Assembly: GCA_934448295.1 (NCBI GenBank)
Contig: CAKSEY010000002.1
Coordinates: 62,001-126,000 of the forward strand
Length of the DNA stretch: 64,000 nt
From: an uncultured Oscillospiraceae bacterium
GTDB taxonomy: Bacteria > Bacillota > Clostridia > Oscillospirales > Ruminococcaceae
Direction: 5' to 3'
The notes beneath the pieces are model-generated. The model did no database searches. It was not told where the DNA came from and worked only from the letters and a program-made list of their open reading frames with translations. The translations under genes were made by a program, and so were the position numbers. Below are positions 1 to 8,007 of this stretch, piece by piece. Position 1 is the stretch's first letter. Every line of letters begins with the position of its first letter.

Positions 1-161
1 CTCAGCCGGTAGATTCCGGAAAGCGCGCGCATAAGCGTGGATTTTCCCGCGCCGTTGGAGCCGAGAAGTCCGTAGGCGCAGCCCTCCGGGATAGTCAGGG
101 TCACGCCGTCAAGGGCGTTCCTGTCGTCGAAGCGCATTACAGCATTCTTAACCTCGATCAT
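1..161 (-). CDS. ABC transporter ATP-binding protein (N-terminal part only)
   Basis: Only the first ~53 codons are in the window; the gene runs off the left edge. The start ATG (159-161) overlaps the stop of the GntR gene as ATGA, so translation is probably coupled. The fragment begins MIEVKNAVMRF and contains an intact Walker A motif, GSNGAGKST, in the usual position for an ABC ATPase that powers export or import across the cytoplasmic membrane. The pairing with an upstream YtrA-type GntR regulator is the arrangement of ytr/bcr-type ABC operons that respond to cell-wall-active compounds. The substrate cannot be told from this fragment. Confidence 0.9.
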   Translation of the reverse strand, partial: MIEVKNAVMRFDDRNALDGVTLTIPEGCAYGLLGSNGAGKSTLMRALSGIYRL

Positions 162-535
162 ATATCATCACCGTTCCTTCCCCATATTTTATCCGTGAGC
201 GCTTCTATCTCCGCGCGGGCTATCCCAGCCCTGTACGCGCACTCCATTTCCTGCTCAGTCCTGCGGAGCGTCTCCTGCTTTACAGCCCCTGCGGCGGTAT
301 CCCCGGGGGAAACGTAGCTCCCCTTGGCGGGAATGGAGTATATCAGCCCCGCCTGTTCAAGCTGTGCGTAGGATTTCTGCACCGTGTTCGGGTTTATGCC
401 GAACTGCTTTGCCACCTCGCGAACCGCCGGCAGGCGCTCGTCAGACTTCATCTCCCCGGAGGATATCAGCCGGGCTATTCCATTGTAAAGCTGCTCGTAG
501 ATAGGCAGCTTACCCTCCAGCCTTATGTTGAGCAT
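158..535 (-). CDS. GntR family transcriptional regulator, YtrA-like
   Basis: A 125-residue protein with an N-terminal winged-helix GntR DNA-binding domain (PIYEQLYNGIARLI, then LPAVREVAKQFGINPNTV) and a short helical C-terminus, the size and layout of the YtrA subfamily. The start at 535 was chosen because AGGAGG lies 7 bases upstream; an in-frame ATG further upstream would read through the promoter and operators. It sits directly before, and overlaps by 4 bp, an ABC ATPase gene, so it is most likely a local repressor of its own ABC operon. Two palindromes overlapping the transcription start (560-596) are the likely autoregulatory operators. The ligand is unknown. Confidence 0.92.
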   Translation of the reverse strand: MLNIRLEGKLPIYEQLYNGIARLISSGEMKSDERLPAVREVAKQFGINPNTVQKSYAQLEQAGLIYSIPAKGSYVSPGDTAAGAVKQETLRRTEQEMECAYRAGIARAEIEALTDKIWGRNGDDI

Positions 536-559
536 TTCCTGACCTCCTTTCGAGTGTAT

Positions 560-596
560 CAGTTGTATCAACTGTATTAACTGTGTTGGTACAGTT
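560..596. promoter_or_regulatory. Tandem palindromic operator candidates for the GntR regulator
   Basis: Two inverted repeats lie just downstream of the -10 box: CAGTTG-TAT-CAACTG (560-574) and AACTGT-GTTGGT-ACAGTT (579-596). Both are built from the same AACTG/CAGTT half-site. They cover the predicted transcription start, where a bound GntR repressor would block initiation. The site is inferred; the palindromes themselves are directly visible. Confidence 0.7.
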
Positions 597-625
597 ATTA
601 TAACACATACTTTTCCTTTTGTCAA
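597..625 (-). promoter_or_regulatory. Sigma-A promoter of the gntR-ABC operon
   Basis: Reading leftwards on the minus strand: TTGACA (625-620), exactly 17 bp, TATAAT (602-597). Both hexamers match consensus. It lies 62 bp upstream of the chosen gntR start and is followed directly by two palindromes. Confidence 0.9.
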
Positions 626-687
626 TAGTCACGGGGAAATTATTTTGTGTTTTCTGCAAAAAATAGAGGGCGAACCGCTACCGGGGC

Positions 688-742
688 AATTCTGAATTCG
701 TAATTCGTAATTCGTAATTTCGGTGCCGCTTCGCGGCGGATT
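688..742 (+). repeat. Dispersed intergenic repeat, copy 1 (AATTCGTAATT + GGTGCCGCTTCGCGGCGG)
   Basis: Part of a gene-free stretch (626-869). Short A+T-rich iterations of AATTCGT are followed by CGGTGCCGCTTCGCGGCGGA, which folds as GCCGC-TTC-GCGGC. The same module recurs at 32802-32857 and, reversed and diverged, at 24546-24601. Confidence 0.75.
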
Positions 743-781
743 TTGATTTTTGGAGCGGATTTCCTCTTGAATAAAAACGTA

Positions 782-843
782 GGGAGGGGCGAACCCCTCC
801 CGTATTTCTATATGTATAACCTCGGGAGGGGCAAGCCCCTCCC
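782..843. repeat. Two tandem GC-rich palindromes (GGGAGGGGC-type)
   Basis: Two near-identical hairpins, GGGAGGGGCGAACCCCTCCC (782-801) and GGGAGGGGCAAGCCCCTCCC (824-843), lie 22 bp apart just downstream of the lipoprotein gene that ends at 870 on the minus strand. An extended copy is at 61184-61211 and a degraded one near 47347. They may act as terminators or be a mobile palindromic repeat; the T-tracts are poor. Confidence 0.7.
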
Positions 844-869
844 CCTACATATCACAAAGTCTTTTGATA

Positions 870-1814
870 TTACTCACCATAAGGTAGCTGATACTCCGAG
901 AACCTCCAGCCGGACGGCGTTTTAACGGCTGTGAGGGTGTATTCCCTTTCGGAGACCTTCCCCTCCTCGTGCTCGAATTTCGACACAGCCTTGTAGACTG
1001 CCGCGTCCTCCGTAAGCTCCGCAAGGGAATAATCCGTGCCGATATAGCTTATCCCGCCGAAGAATTCCAGGCAGTACAGCCTGCCGGAATCGTCCTCCAT
1101 CAGGTTGTCAGAGCCGGAAAGCAACGTTTCCAGAAGCTCCCCCGTGAAATACATGCCCAGCGCGGCGTTCAGCTTTATGCGCGTATTCAGCCGCTCGTCG
1201 GTCATGGGATAGAAGGTCCCCAGGTCGGAGGTCAGCGGCTGCGCGTTTCCGTCGAACTTTGAAAGCCCGCAGGCGGCGCAGTAGATGTCGTTGGCCTGCG
1301 CCATGACGTCCTCCGGGGACTGCTCCGGCGTGAAGCCGGAAAGGCTCCTGTCCTCCGGCAGAAGCGCATAGCCGAAGTTCCCCTGGCGGTAGACCCGGCT
1401 TCCGTCCGCGCTGACCCAGAACGCGCAGATAAAGCTGAGGGTGCCCTCGTACTCGTCATAGCAGGACGCGCACAGGCATTCGTCTCCGTCTATGTCGGAG
1501 CGCTCGCCGGTATCGCGGAAAATATAGACCCGCCCGGTATCCGGCAGACCGAGGTACTCATTGCCGAGACCCTCCAGCACGGAAACCGGGTTCACTGCGG
1601 CGGATTCCGCGGTAACAGGCTCCGGGGCGCCGGAAAGCATGGCGGCTTCCTCTGGCGCGGATGTTTCCGCAGAAGTCTCCGGCTCCTGCGGGCTTGCCTC
1701 CACAGTGCGCTGGGTGAACGCGGGCTGCTCGGTTATACCGCCGCTCATATCTGCGGCGCAGCCCGAAAGCGCCACCGCCGCCAGCAGACAGACTACCGCG
1801 CTGAATTTCCTCAT
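870..1814 (-). CDS. Predicted lipoprotein of unknown function
   Basis: A 314-residue protein starting MRKFSAVVCLLAAVALSGCA: a lipoprotein signal peptide with lipobox LSGC, so it is probably exported and anchored to the outer face of the membrane. The start at 1814 was chosen because an AGGGGGG ribosome-binding site precedes it and the signal peptide begins there. A low-complexity Ala/Glu/Pro/Ser linker follows to about residue 80, then a globular part with no motif I recognise. It is first of a run of minus-strand genes but is separated from its neighbour by about 80 bp. Function unknown. Confidence 0.85.
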   Translation of the reverse strand: MRKFSAVVCLLAAVALSGCAADMSGGITEQPAFTQRTVEASPQEPETSAETSAPEEAAMLSGAPEPVTAESAAVNPVSVLEGLGNEYLGLPDTGRVYIFRDTGERSDIDGDECLCASCYDEYEGTLSFICAFWVSADGSRVYRQGNFGYALLPEDRSLSGFTPEQSPEDVMAQANDIYCAACGLSKFDGNAQPLTSDLGTFYPMTDERLNTRIKLNAALGMYFTGELLETLLSGSDNLMEDDSGRLYCLEFFGGISYIGTDYSLAELTEDAAVYKAVSKFEHEEGKVSEREYTLTAVKTPSGWRFSEYQLPYGE

Positions 1815-1892
1815 AAAATCCCCCCTGACAGCAAAATGCGGCAATGCCTACGCACCACCGCACTGTTCGCAGTAATAAACGCCCGGTATAGC

Positions 1893-2186
1893 TTACAGCT
1901 CCTCAGCCGATTCGGGAGCCTTCTCCTCCTCGACCATCTCGCTGTCGGTCTTCTTTATCTCTTCCTTGGCGGGAGCCTCCTCCGGCTCTTCCTTTGCGGA
2001 ATCGGTTATATCCTCGTCCTCGTCGAAGTCGAAATCAGCGTCGTCGCTGTCCCATGCTTCGTCCCAGTCATCATAGTAGTCCTCGTCGTTTTCCTTCTCG
2101 AGCTTCTTCTTTGTGATGATGGTAGCAGCAGCAACGCCGCCTGCGATAGCCAGCAGTCCGACAATAGCAATACCTAAACCCTTCAT
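1893..2186 (-). CDS. Small membrane-anchored acidic protein
   Basis: A 97-residue protein with one N-terminal hydrophobic segment (MKGLGIAIVGLLAIAGGVAA), a short basic stretch (KKKLEKE), then an extremely acidic tail rich in Asp and Glu. The start at 2186 follows a clear GGAGG ribosome-binding site; an in-frame extension upstream lacks one. Similar short membrane proteins with acidic tails are common in Ruminococcaceae and have no assigned role. The low-complexity tail gives no enzymatic hint. Confidence 0.75.
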   Translation of the reverse strand: MKGLGIAIVGLLAIAGGVAAATIITKKKLEKENDEDYYDDWDEAWDSDDADFDFDEDEDITDSAKEEPEEAPAKEEIKKTDSEMVEEEKAPESAEEL

Positions 2187-2325
2187 GACAATACCTCCAT
2201 ATAGCTTTGAACATGACGCCGCGCAAAGCACGGCAGTATATTTTTTCCTTGTACTGTATAGTATATACCCATTTCGGTATTTTTTCAAGTGTTGTCGCGG
2301 AAATTAGTCAGATGTGCCAAAAAAT

Positions 2326-3075
2326 TTATATGTTTCCTGTCAGATTCATCAAAACGGAGAGCGCCGCTATCGGAGCCGTCTCACAGCGGAGTATCCTCTT
2401 ACCGAGGGAAGCGCAGACGAATCCGGCTTCGACCAGCCGCGCGGCTTCCTCCGGGGCGAAGCCGCCCTCGCTGCCGATAACGATATCCACGCTGCCGGAG
2501 TACTCCGCCACAGCCTCGCGCAGCGGGACGTCGGCGCACTCATAGAATAATATGCGGGTATCCTGCGGGGATATGACCTGCGTGAGCTGCGAAAATTCGA
2601 GGGTTTCGCCCACGGTGGGGATAATTCCCCTGCCGCACTGCTTTGCCGCCTCGTAGGCTATGCGCTGCCAGCGCTCGCGCTTTTTGGCAAGCTGCTTCTT
2701 GTCCGGGCGGGAAATGCACCGCTTCGACAGGAAGGGTATCACCTCGCAGGCGCCGCACTCGACGGCTTTCTGCACGATGAAATCCATCTTGTCCCCCTTG
2801 GGCATAGCCTGAAACAGCCGCACATGGATATCCGGCTCCGCCAGATTCGGGGAGCTCTCCAGCACTCTGAACACGCACTCGCCTGCGGAGCTTTCCAGCT
2901 CAGAGAGGTAATCGGTGCCCTTTCCGTCGCATATCACCGCGATGTCACCCGGCTTCATTCTGAGCACCTGCGCAACGTGCTTTGAGTCCTCCGGATCGAG
3001 TACCGCAGTGGTCTCCGATATATTCTCCGTGAAAAATCTGGGATAGCGCCAGCGTTCTATTTTTTCCTGTTCCAT
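2326..3075 (-). CDS. rsmE: 16S rRNA (uracil-1498-N3)-methyltransferase RsmE
   Basis: A 249-residue SPOUT-class methyltransferase that methylates U1498 of 16S rRNA using S-adenosylmethionine. Visible family features are the N-terminal PUA-like part (RYPRFF..., HVAQVLRMKPGD), KGDKMDFIVQKAVECG, and the C-terminal SAM-binding knot IGSEGGFAPEEA followed by LGKRILRCETAPIAAL. The start at 3075 has AGGAG just upstream; an alternative ATG at 3096 would overlap recG by 10 bp. It lies 11 bp downstream of recG, probably in the same transcript. Confidence 0.95.
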   Translation of the reverse strand: MEQEKIERWRYPRFFTENISETTAVLDPEDSKHVAQVLRMKPGDIAVICDGKGTDYLSELESSAGECVFRVLESSPNLAEPDIHVRLFQAMPKGDKMDFIVQKAVECGACEVIPFLSKRCISRPDKKQLAKKRERWQRIAYEAAKQCGRGIIPTVGETLEFSQLTQVISPQDTRILFYECADVPLREAVAEYSGSVDIVIGSEGGFAPEEAARLVEAGFVCASLGKRILRCETAPIAALSVLMNLTGNI

Positions 3076-3086
3076 AGTATCTCCTG

Positions 3087-5096
3087 TCAGTTCCATTCGG
3101 TGCCGCTGAAAAGCTTCTCCACGCCCTGGCGGAGCAGGGCGCTTTTCGGGGACTCCAGCTTCGGGTCTACCCGCAGAAGCTCCTCCGCAAGCTTTTCCAC
3201 CTGCTCCAGCACCTCCGCGTCATCCGCGATATCCGCGACTTTAAGCGGCGGCAGCCCGTGCTGCTCCCTGCCGAAGAAGTTGCCCGGCCCCCGGAGCTGC
3301 AGATCCTCCCGCGCCAGCTCGAAGCCGTCAGTCGTCCGCACCATTGCTTCGGTGCGGGCTTTCGTGTATTCGCTGCGGCTGTCCGACATGAGTATGCACC
3401 AGCTCTGTTCGCTGCCCCTGCCGACCCGTCCCCGGAGCTGATGGAGCTGCGAAAGCCCGAACTGCTCTGCGTTCTCGATGAGCATTACCACCGCGTTCGG
3501 CACGTCTATCCCCACCTCTATGACCGTGGTGGAGACCAGCAGCTTCAGCCGGTTTTCCTTAAACTCGTTCATGACCCGCTCCTTTTCGGACTGCTTCAGC
3601 TTTCCGTACAGCAGCCCGGTGGGGATATCCCGGAATTCGCCGTTCACCAGCCGGTCATAGTACTCTATGGCTCCCGCCTTTTCGCTTTCGCCGGAGGCTT
3701 CCACCAGCGGGCAGACGATATACGCCTGCTTACCCGCCGCGATATGCTTCCTGATGAAGCTGTAGACCCGCTGACGGTAGCTGCTGTCCACCGCGTATGT
3801 CTTTATCGGGATACGTCCCTTTGGCATTTCGTCAAGCACGGAAACGTCAAGGTCGCCGTAGATTATCAGCGCCAGCGTGCGCGGGATAGGGGTCGCCGAC
3901 ATAGCCATGACGTGCGGAGCCGCGCCCTTTTCCGCCAGGGCTCCCCGCTGGGCAACGCCGAAGCGGTGCTGCTCGTCAACTATTACAAGCCCGGCGTTCT
4001 TCATCGCGGAGGACTTCTGTATAAGCGCCTGGGTGCCTATCAGCACGTCCACCCCGCCCTCCTGCGAGCGTTTGCGGACGTCGGCCTTCTCCTTTGCCGT
4101 AAGGCTCCCGGAAAGGAGCTCCACCCGCACGCCCAGCGGCTCCAGAAGCTCCCGGAAGGTCTTTGCGTGCTGCTGTGCCAGCACCTCTGTGGGAGCCATC
4201 ACCAGCGTGCCGAAGCCGTTCTTGTGGCAGAAGTACGCCGCTGCCGCCGCCACCAGGGTCTTGCCGCTGCCCACGTCCCCCTGGATGAGCCGGTTCATCG
4301 GGTGCGGCTGCTGCATATCCCGGAAGCAGTCCTCCGCCGCTTTCCTCTGGGCGTTTGTGGGAGTGAACGGCAGGCTGTCCCACAGCTCGCCGATATCCAC
4401 GTTATGCATTACCGCGCCGGATTCCTCCCGTCCGCGGCTCTTCATCATGGAAAGCCCCAGCTTCAGCAGGATAAGCTCCTCGAACACCAGACGGCGCCTT
4501 GCTTCGGTGTATTCCGCGCGGCTCTTGGGGAAGTGTATCCGCTTCACCGCCTGCTCCCGGGAGAGCAGCCCGAAGCGCTTTACAAGCCCCTCCGGCAGGG
4601 TTTCCGGGAAATTCAGCATGGAAAGCGCGGACCTCACGTTCGCGGAAACCATGTTGTTCGTAAGCCCGGCGGTTAGCGGGTATTTCGGCATAAGCCCGCC
4701 GGAATCCACGTCCACGAAAAGCGGAGAGCCTATCTGCTTTCGCACCAGGTCACCGGAGATCTTTCCGTAGAAAAGGTACTCCCGCCCGCGCTCCAGCTTT
4801 GCAAAGGTGAATTTCGCGTTGAAGAACACCGCCGTAATATTCCCGGTGCCGTCCGAAAGCTCCGCCTTGAACAGAGCCATGCGCGCGTACTCGTTGAACG
4901 GCGACTTTTTCTCCTTTACAAATGCGCGAAAGGCGCAGACCTCTCCGATCTGCACCTCGCTTATAGGCTTTGGTTCCGTGAAATCAACGTAATCCCGCGG
5001 GTATAGCTCCGCGAGCTGGTCGACGGTCTCCACGCCGAGCTTCTTGTAGAGCTTCGCGCGCTTCTCGCCGACCCCTTTGAGGTAGGTTATCTCCAT
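3087..5096 (-). CDS. recG: ATP-dependent DNA helicase RecG
   Basis: A 669-residue helicase that reverses and remodels stalled replication forks and branches Holliday junctions. Domains in order are an N-terminal wedge/OB region (to about 240), helicase domain 1 with Walker A GDVGSGKT (273-280) and DEQH box (374-377), then helicase domain 2 with the QLRGRVGRG motif and the C-terminal TRG region. Length is typical. The start codon shares its A with the stop of the preceding fakA-like gene (TAATG), so translation is probably coupled. No clear Shine-Dalgarno sequence is seen at this start. Confidence 0.97.
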   Translation of the reverse strand: MEITYLKGVGEKRAKLYKKLGVETVDQLAELYPRDYVDFTEPKPISEVQIGEVCAFRAFVKEKKSPFNEYARMALFKAELSDGTGNITAVFFNAKFTFAKLERGREYLFYGKISGDLVRKQIGSPLFVDVDSGGLMPKYPLTAGLTNNMVSANVRSALSMLNFPETLPEGLVKRFGLLSREQAVKRIHFPKSRAEYTEARRRLVFEELILLKLGLSMMKSRGREESGAVMHNVDIGELWDSLPFTPTNAQRKAAEDCFRDMQQPHPMNRLIQGDVGSGKTLVAAAAAYFCHKNGFGTLVMAPTEVLAQQHAKTFRELLEPLGVRVELLSGSLTAKEKADVRKRSQEGGVDVLIGTQALIQKSSAMKNAGLVIVDEQHRFGVAQRGALAEKGAAPHVMAMSATPIPRTLALIIYGDLDVSVLDEMPKGRIPIKTYAVDSSYRQRVYSFIRKHIAAGKQAYIVCPLVEASGESEKAGAIEYYDRLVNGEFRDIPTGLLYGKLKQSEKERVMNEFKENRLKLLVSTTVIEVGIDVPNAVVMLIENAEQFGLSQLHQLRGRVGRGSEQSWCILMSDSRSEYTKARTEAMVRTTDGFELAREDLQLRGPGNFFGREQHGLPPLKVADIADDAEVLEQVEKLAEELLRVDPKLESPKSALLRQGVEKLFSGTEWN

Positions 5097-6739
5097 TATT
5101 CGACAGAAATGATGTAGTAATACACGGGCTGTCCGCCGTTCACCAGATTGATGTCTATGCTGTCGCTTATTCTCGCACGGAGCTGCTCGTATGCCGCGTT
5201 CGCCGCCTCGTCCGTCACGTCGGAGCCGTAGATAACTGTAACGTAGCTGCTGGAGCCGCTTATCAGGCGCTTTGTGAGCTTCGTGAGAGCCTTGGTCACG
5301 TCCTTTTCGGTGAAAACTATCTTTCCGTTGTCCATCGCAAGAATTTCGCCCTGCTTTATCTTATGGCCGTCGTACTCGCTGTCGCGCACCGCAAAGGTTA
5401 TCTGACCGCTCTGCACCCTGCCGAGCGCGTCGGTCATGTTGCTGCGGTTGGTGACGAAATCAGCGCCCGGGTCGAAATTCATCAGCGCGGAAATGCCCTG
5501 CGGTATGGTGCGGGACTGGAGCACGCACACGTTCCTGTCCGCAAGGGAAACCGCCTGCTCCGCCGCCATGATGATGTTCTTGTTGTTCGGCAGGACGAAC
5601 ACGTTATGCGCCGGGGTCTGACCTATCGCCTCCAGGATATCCTCGGTGGATGGGTTCATGGTCTGACCGCCGCGCACTATGCTGTCGGCGCCGAGGTCGC
5701 GGAAAAGAGCTTCAACGCCCGCGCCCGCCGCAACAGCCACGAATCCGAAGTCCTTCTCCGGCTTTACGGGAACCTTGCGGTTCTGCTGCACGGCTTCGTC
5801 AGCCTTGACGATATTGTGGTGCTGTTCGCGCATATTCTCTATCTTCATCTTGGTGAGCTCGCCGAACTTTATGCCCTCCTCGATAGCCTTTCCGGGGTGG
5901 TTGGAGTGAACGTGCACCTTGATGATGTCGTCGTCGTCAACTACCACCACGCAGTCGCCTATCGTCTCAAGGAACGCGCGCAGCGCCGTAGCGTCCTTTG
6001 CGCCCGGCTTCTTGTTGACGATGTACTCGGTGCAGTATGCGTAGTGTATGTCCTCCTGCACAGCGCCCGCAGCCGCCACCGCCGCCGGAGCCGCCGGCTT
6101 TGTCTCGCTCTCGGAGCGGATGACCGCGCCGCCAGAAATGACCTGCTGCATTCCCTCGAGGATAACGAGGAGCCCCTTGCCGCCTGCGTCCACGACCCCC
6201 GCCTTTTTCAGCGCAGGGAGAAGCTCAGGGGTCTTTTCAAGGCTCTTCTCGCCCTCGGCGATGAACGCCGCGAGGAATTCCGCCGCATCGCCGCCCTCCG
6301 CCGCGAGATCCTTGGTGTTCTCCCAGGCTTCGCGGACAACGGTGAGTATGGTGCCCTCGGTGGGCTTCATGACGGACTTGTACGCCGCGTCAACGCCCAG
6401 CTTGAACGAATCGGACAGCAGCTTTGCGTCCGCCTCTTCCTTTCCGGCGAGACCCTTTGACAGCCCCCGGAATATCAGCGACAGAATAACGCCGGAGTTT
6501 CCTCTTGCGCCGCGCAGCATTGCGCCCGCGGTGAGCTTTGCGGCTTCACCTGCGGTAATGCCGTCGTTCGCCGCCTTTAGTTCAGCCAGCGCGTTGCCGA
6601 TGGTCATGGACATATTGGTTCCGGTATCTCCGTCCGGCACCGGGAACACGTTCAGCTCGTCCACCGCAAGGCGGTTGTTGGAGATGTTGTTTGCTCCAGA
6701 TATGACAGCGTCCCGGAACATTTTTCCTGTAAGTGTCAT
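5096..6739 (-). CDS. FakA/YloV-like DAK2-DegV fatty acid kinase ATPase subunit
   Basis: A 547-residue protein with an N-terminal DAK2 (dihydroxyacetone kinase L-like) nucleotide-binding domain. The conserved metal-binding stretch VFPVPDGDTGTN is near residues 31-42, and GARGNSGVILS and DAGGKGLL follow. The C-terminal half is the FakA/DegV-partner region. In Firmicutes this family phosphorylates fatty acids held by a DegV-type FakB protein, feeding exogenous or released fatty acids into phospholipid synthesis. The gene follows an Asp23-family gene, the yloU-yloV pair of Bacillus. No fakB lies nearby in the window. Confidence 0.9.
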   Translation of the reverse strand: MTLTGKMFRDAVISGANNISNNRLAVDELNVFPVPDGDTGTNMSMTIGNALAELKAANDGITAGEAAKLTAGAMLRGARGNSGVILSLIFRGLSKGLAGKEEADAKLLSDSFKLGVDAAYKSVMKPTEGTILTVVREAWENTKDLAAEGGDAAEFLAAFIAEGEKSLEKTPELLPALKKAGVVDAGGKGLLVILEGMQQVISGGAVIRSESETKPAAPAAVAAAGAVQEDIHYAYCTEYIVNKKPGAKDATALRAFLETIGDCVVVVDDDDIIKVHVHSNHPGKAIEEGIKFGELTKMKIENMREQHHNIVKADEAVQQNRKVPVKPEKDFGFVAVAAGAGVEALFRDLGADSIVRGGQTMNPSTEDILEAIGQTPAHNVFVLPNNKNIIMAAEQAVSLADRNVCVLQSRTIPQGISALMNFDPGADFVTNRSNMTDALGRVQSGQITFAVRDSEYDGHKIKQGEILAMDNGKIVFTEKDVTKALTKLTKRLISGSSSYVTVIYGSDVTDEAANAAYEQLRARISDSIDINLVNGGQPVYYYIISVE

Positions 6740-6771
6740 TTTATGTGATATCCCTTCCTGATTATATTACC

Positions 6772-7128
6772 TTATGTCTTTATCTCGTCAACATAGACAT
6801 TCACGCGTTCAACGGAAATGCCCGTGCTTTCTTCCATGACGTACTTCACCTTGTTGATGATGCTCTTGACTATCGTGCCGACATTCACGCCGTAAAGCAC
6901 GGTGATGTGCAGGTCTACGACCAGCTTATCCCTGCCCGTGCGGACGCTTATACCCCGCTCGAAGCTCTTTTTCTTCACGAAAGGCAGCGCCGCAAGGATC
7001 GTCTGCTTTGCGCTGCTAATGTTCATCTGCACCACGCCGAAGCAGGAGGTCACAGTGCTGCCTATCAGCGCCGTGAAATATTCCTGCGAAATGGTAATAG
7101 TGCCGATATTGTTCTGGACTTTTATCAT
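6772..7128 (-). CDS. Asp23/Gls24 family envelope stress response protein (YloU-like)
   Basis: A 118-residue protein with the Asp23 family layout: an N-terminal strand-rich start (GTITISQEYFTALIG), central GISVRTGRDKLVVDLHITVLYGVN and a helical segment with the tail ISVERVNVYVDEI. Family members are small soluble or membrane-tethered proteins linked to alkaline and envelope stress. A GGAGG site is 4-5 bases before the ATG. It lies just upstream of the FakA-like gene, as yloU and yloV do in Bacillus. Confidence 0.9.
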   Translation of the reverse strand: MIKVQNNIGTITISQEYFTALIGSTVTSCFGVVQMNISSAKQTILAALPFVKKKSFERGISVRTGRDKLVVDLHITVLYGVNVGTIVKSIINKVKYVMEESTGISVERVNVYVDEIKT

Positions 7129-7149
7129 AGAACCTCCTTCAAGCTTAAA

Positions 7150-8007
7150 TCAAAACGGACTTTCCGCAGCGCCGTGCTTGACCGCGCCGCACACCCAGCT
7201 CATGCTGAATTGCCTCTGCGCAGCGTGAGCGGCGTGTATGTCGCCGAACACGCCGAAAACCGCCGAGCCGCTCCCGGTGAGCATTGCGCCCCGGGCTCCC
7301 AGCTCCACAAGGCGGCGGCAGATCTCTTCTATCCGCTCGTCCGCATACAGCCGCTGGAACACGTTGTACATCTCCGGCGCGTAGTTCCCGGGCATTGCCG
7401 CCCCGAATCCCTCCAGACCGCCGCGCGGCGGAATCGGGCTGCTGTCGTACTTACGGTAGGCTTCCCCGGTGGGGCAGCTGAAATCCGGCTTGACCACCAC
7501 GAAAACTCCCTCCGCCGCCGGGAAATCCGACATCTGCTCGCCGATACCCCGGCAGAGCTTCGTGCCTCCCACCAGGCAGAAAGGAACGTCCGCGCCCACC
7601 TGCACCGCGATATCCAGAAGCCGCCGCTCGCTCAGCGGCTCCCCGAAAATCTTATTCAGACCCCGGAGCACAGCCGCCGCGTCCGCGCTTCCGCCGCCCA
7701 TGCCGGCGCCGCTCGGGATATTTTTTTCGATATCCAGCAGCACGCCGCCGGTTTCCCCGGAAGCCCGCATGAACAGCTCCGCCGCGCGATAGGCGGTGTT
7801 GCGGCTGTCCGTCGGGATATCCTCCCGGCTGCACGTCAGCGTTATCCCATCGCCGGGACAGGTAACAACAGTCACCTCGTCATAAAGAGAAATGCTCTGC
7901 ATTACGGTTTCAAGTGTGTGGTAGCCGTCCGCCCGCCTGCCGGTTATATCAAGATACAGGTTGAGCTTGGCAAATGCGCGCAGCTTCAGCGCCCGTATGC
8001 GGCTCAC
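7150..8007 (-). CDS. ispE: 4-diphosphocytidyl-2-C-methyl-D-erythritol kinase
   Basis: A 285-residue GHMP kinase of the MEP isoprenoid pathway; it phosphorylates CDP-methylerythritol on the 2-hydroxyl. Visible motifs are AFAKLNLYLDITGRRADGYH near the N-terminus, the glycine-rich ATP loop IPSGAGMGGGSADAAA and the C-terminal LTGSGSAVFG. The start is GTG, overlapping the stop of the upstream aminotransferase gene as GTGA, so translation is probably coupled. The MEP pathway is the usual isoprenoid route in clostridia. Confidence 0.96.
   Translation of the reverse strand: MSRIRALKLRAFAKLNLYLDITGRRADGYHTLETVMQSISLYDEVTVVTCPGDGITLTCSREDIPTDSRNTAYRAAELFMRASGETGGVLLDIEKNIPSGAGMGGGSADAAAVLRGLNKIFGEPLSERRLLDIAVQVGADVPFCLVGGTKLCRGIGEQMSDFPAAEGVFVVVKPDFSCPTGEAYRKYDSSPIPPRGGLEGFGAAMPGNYAPEMYNVFQRLYADERIEEICRRLVELGARGAMLTGSGSAVFGVFGDIHAAHAAQRQFSMSWVCGAVKHGAAESPF

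Noticed and set aside
782..843. Possible T-box or riboswitch near the left end
   Set aside because: Only simple palindromes between a promoter and the 3' end of a gene; no specifier or aptamer-like features.
3258..4676. Long open frame (472 codons) opposite recG
   Set aside because: Antisense shadow of a clear RecG gene caused by high GC and codon bias; low-complexity His/Arg-rich translation and no family motif.
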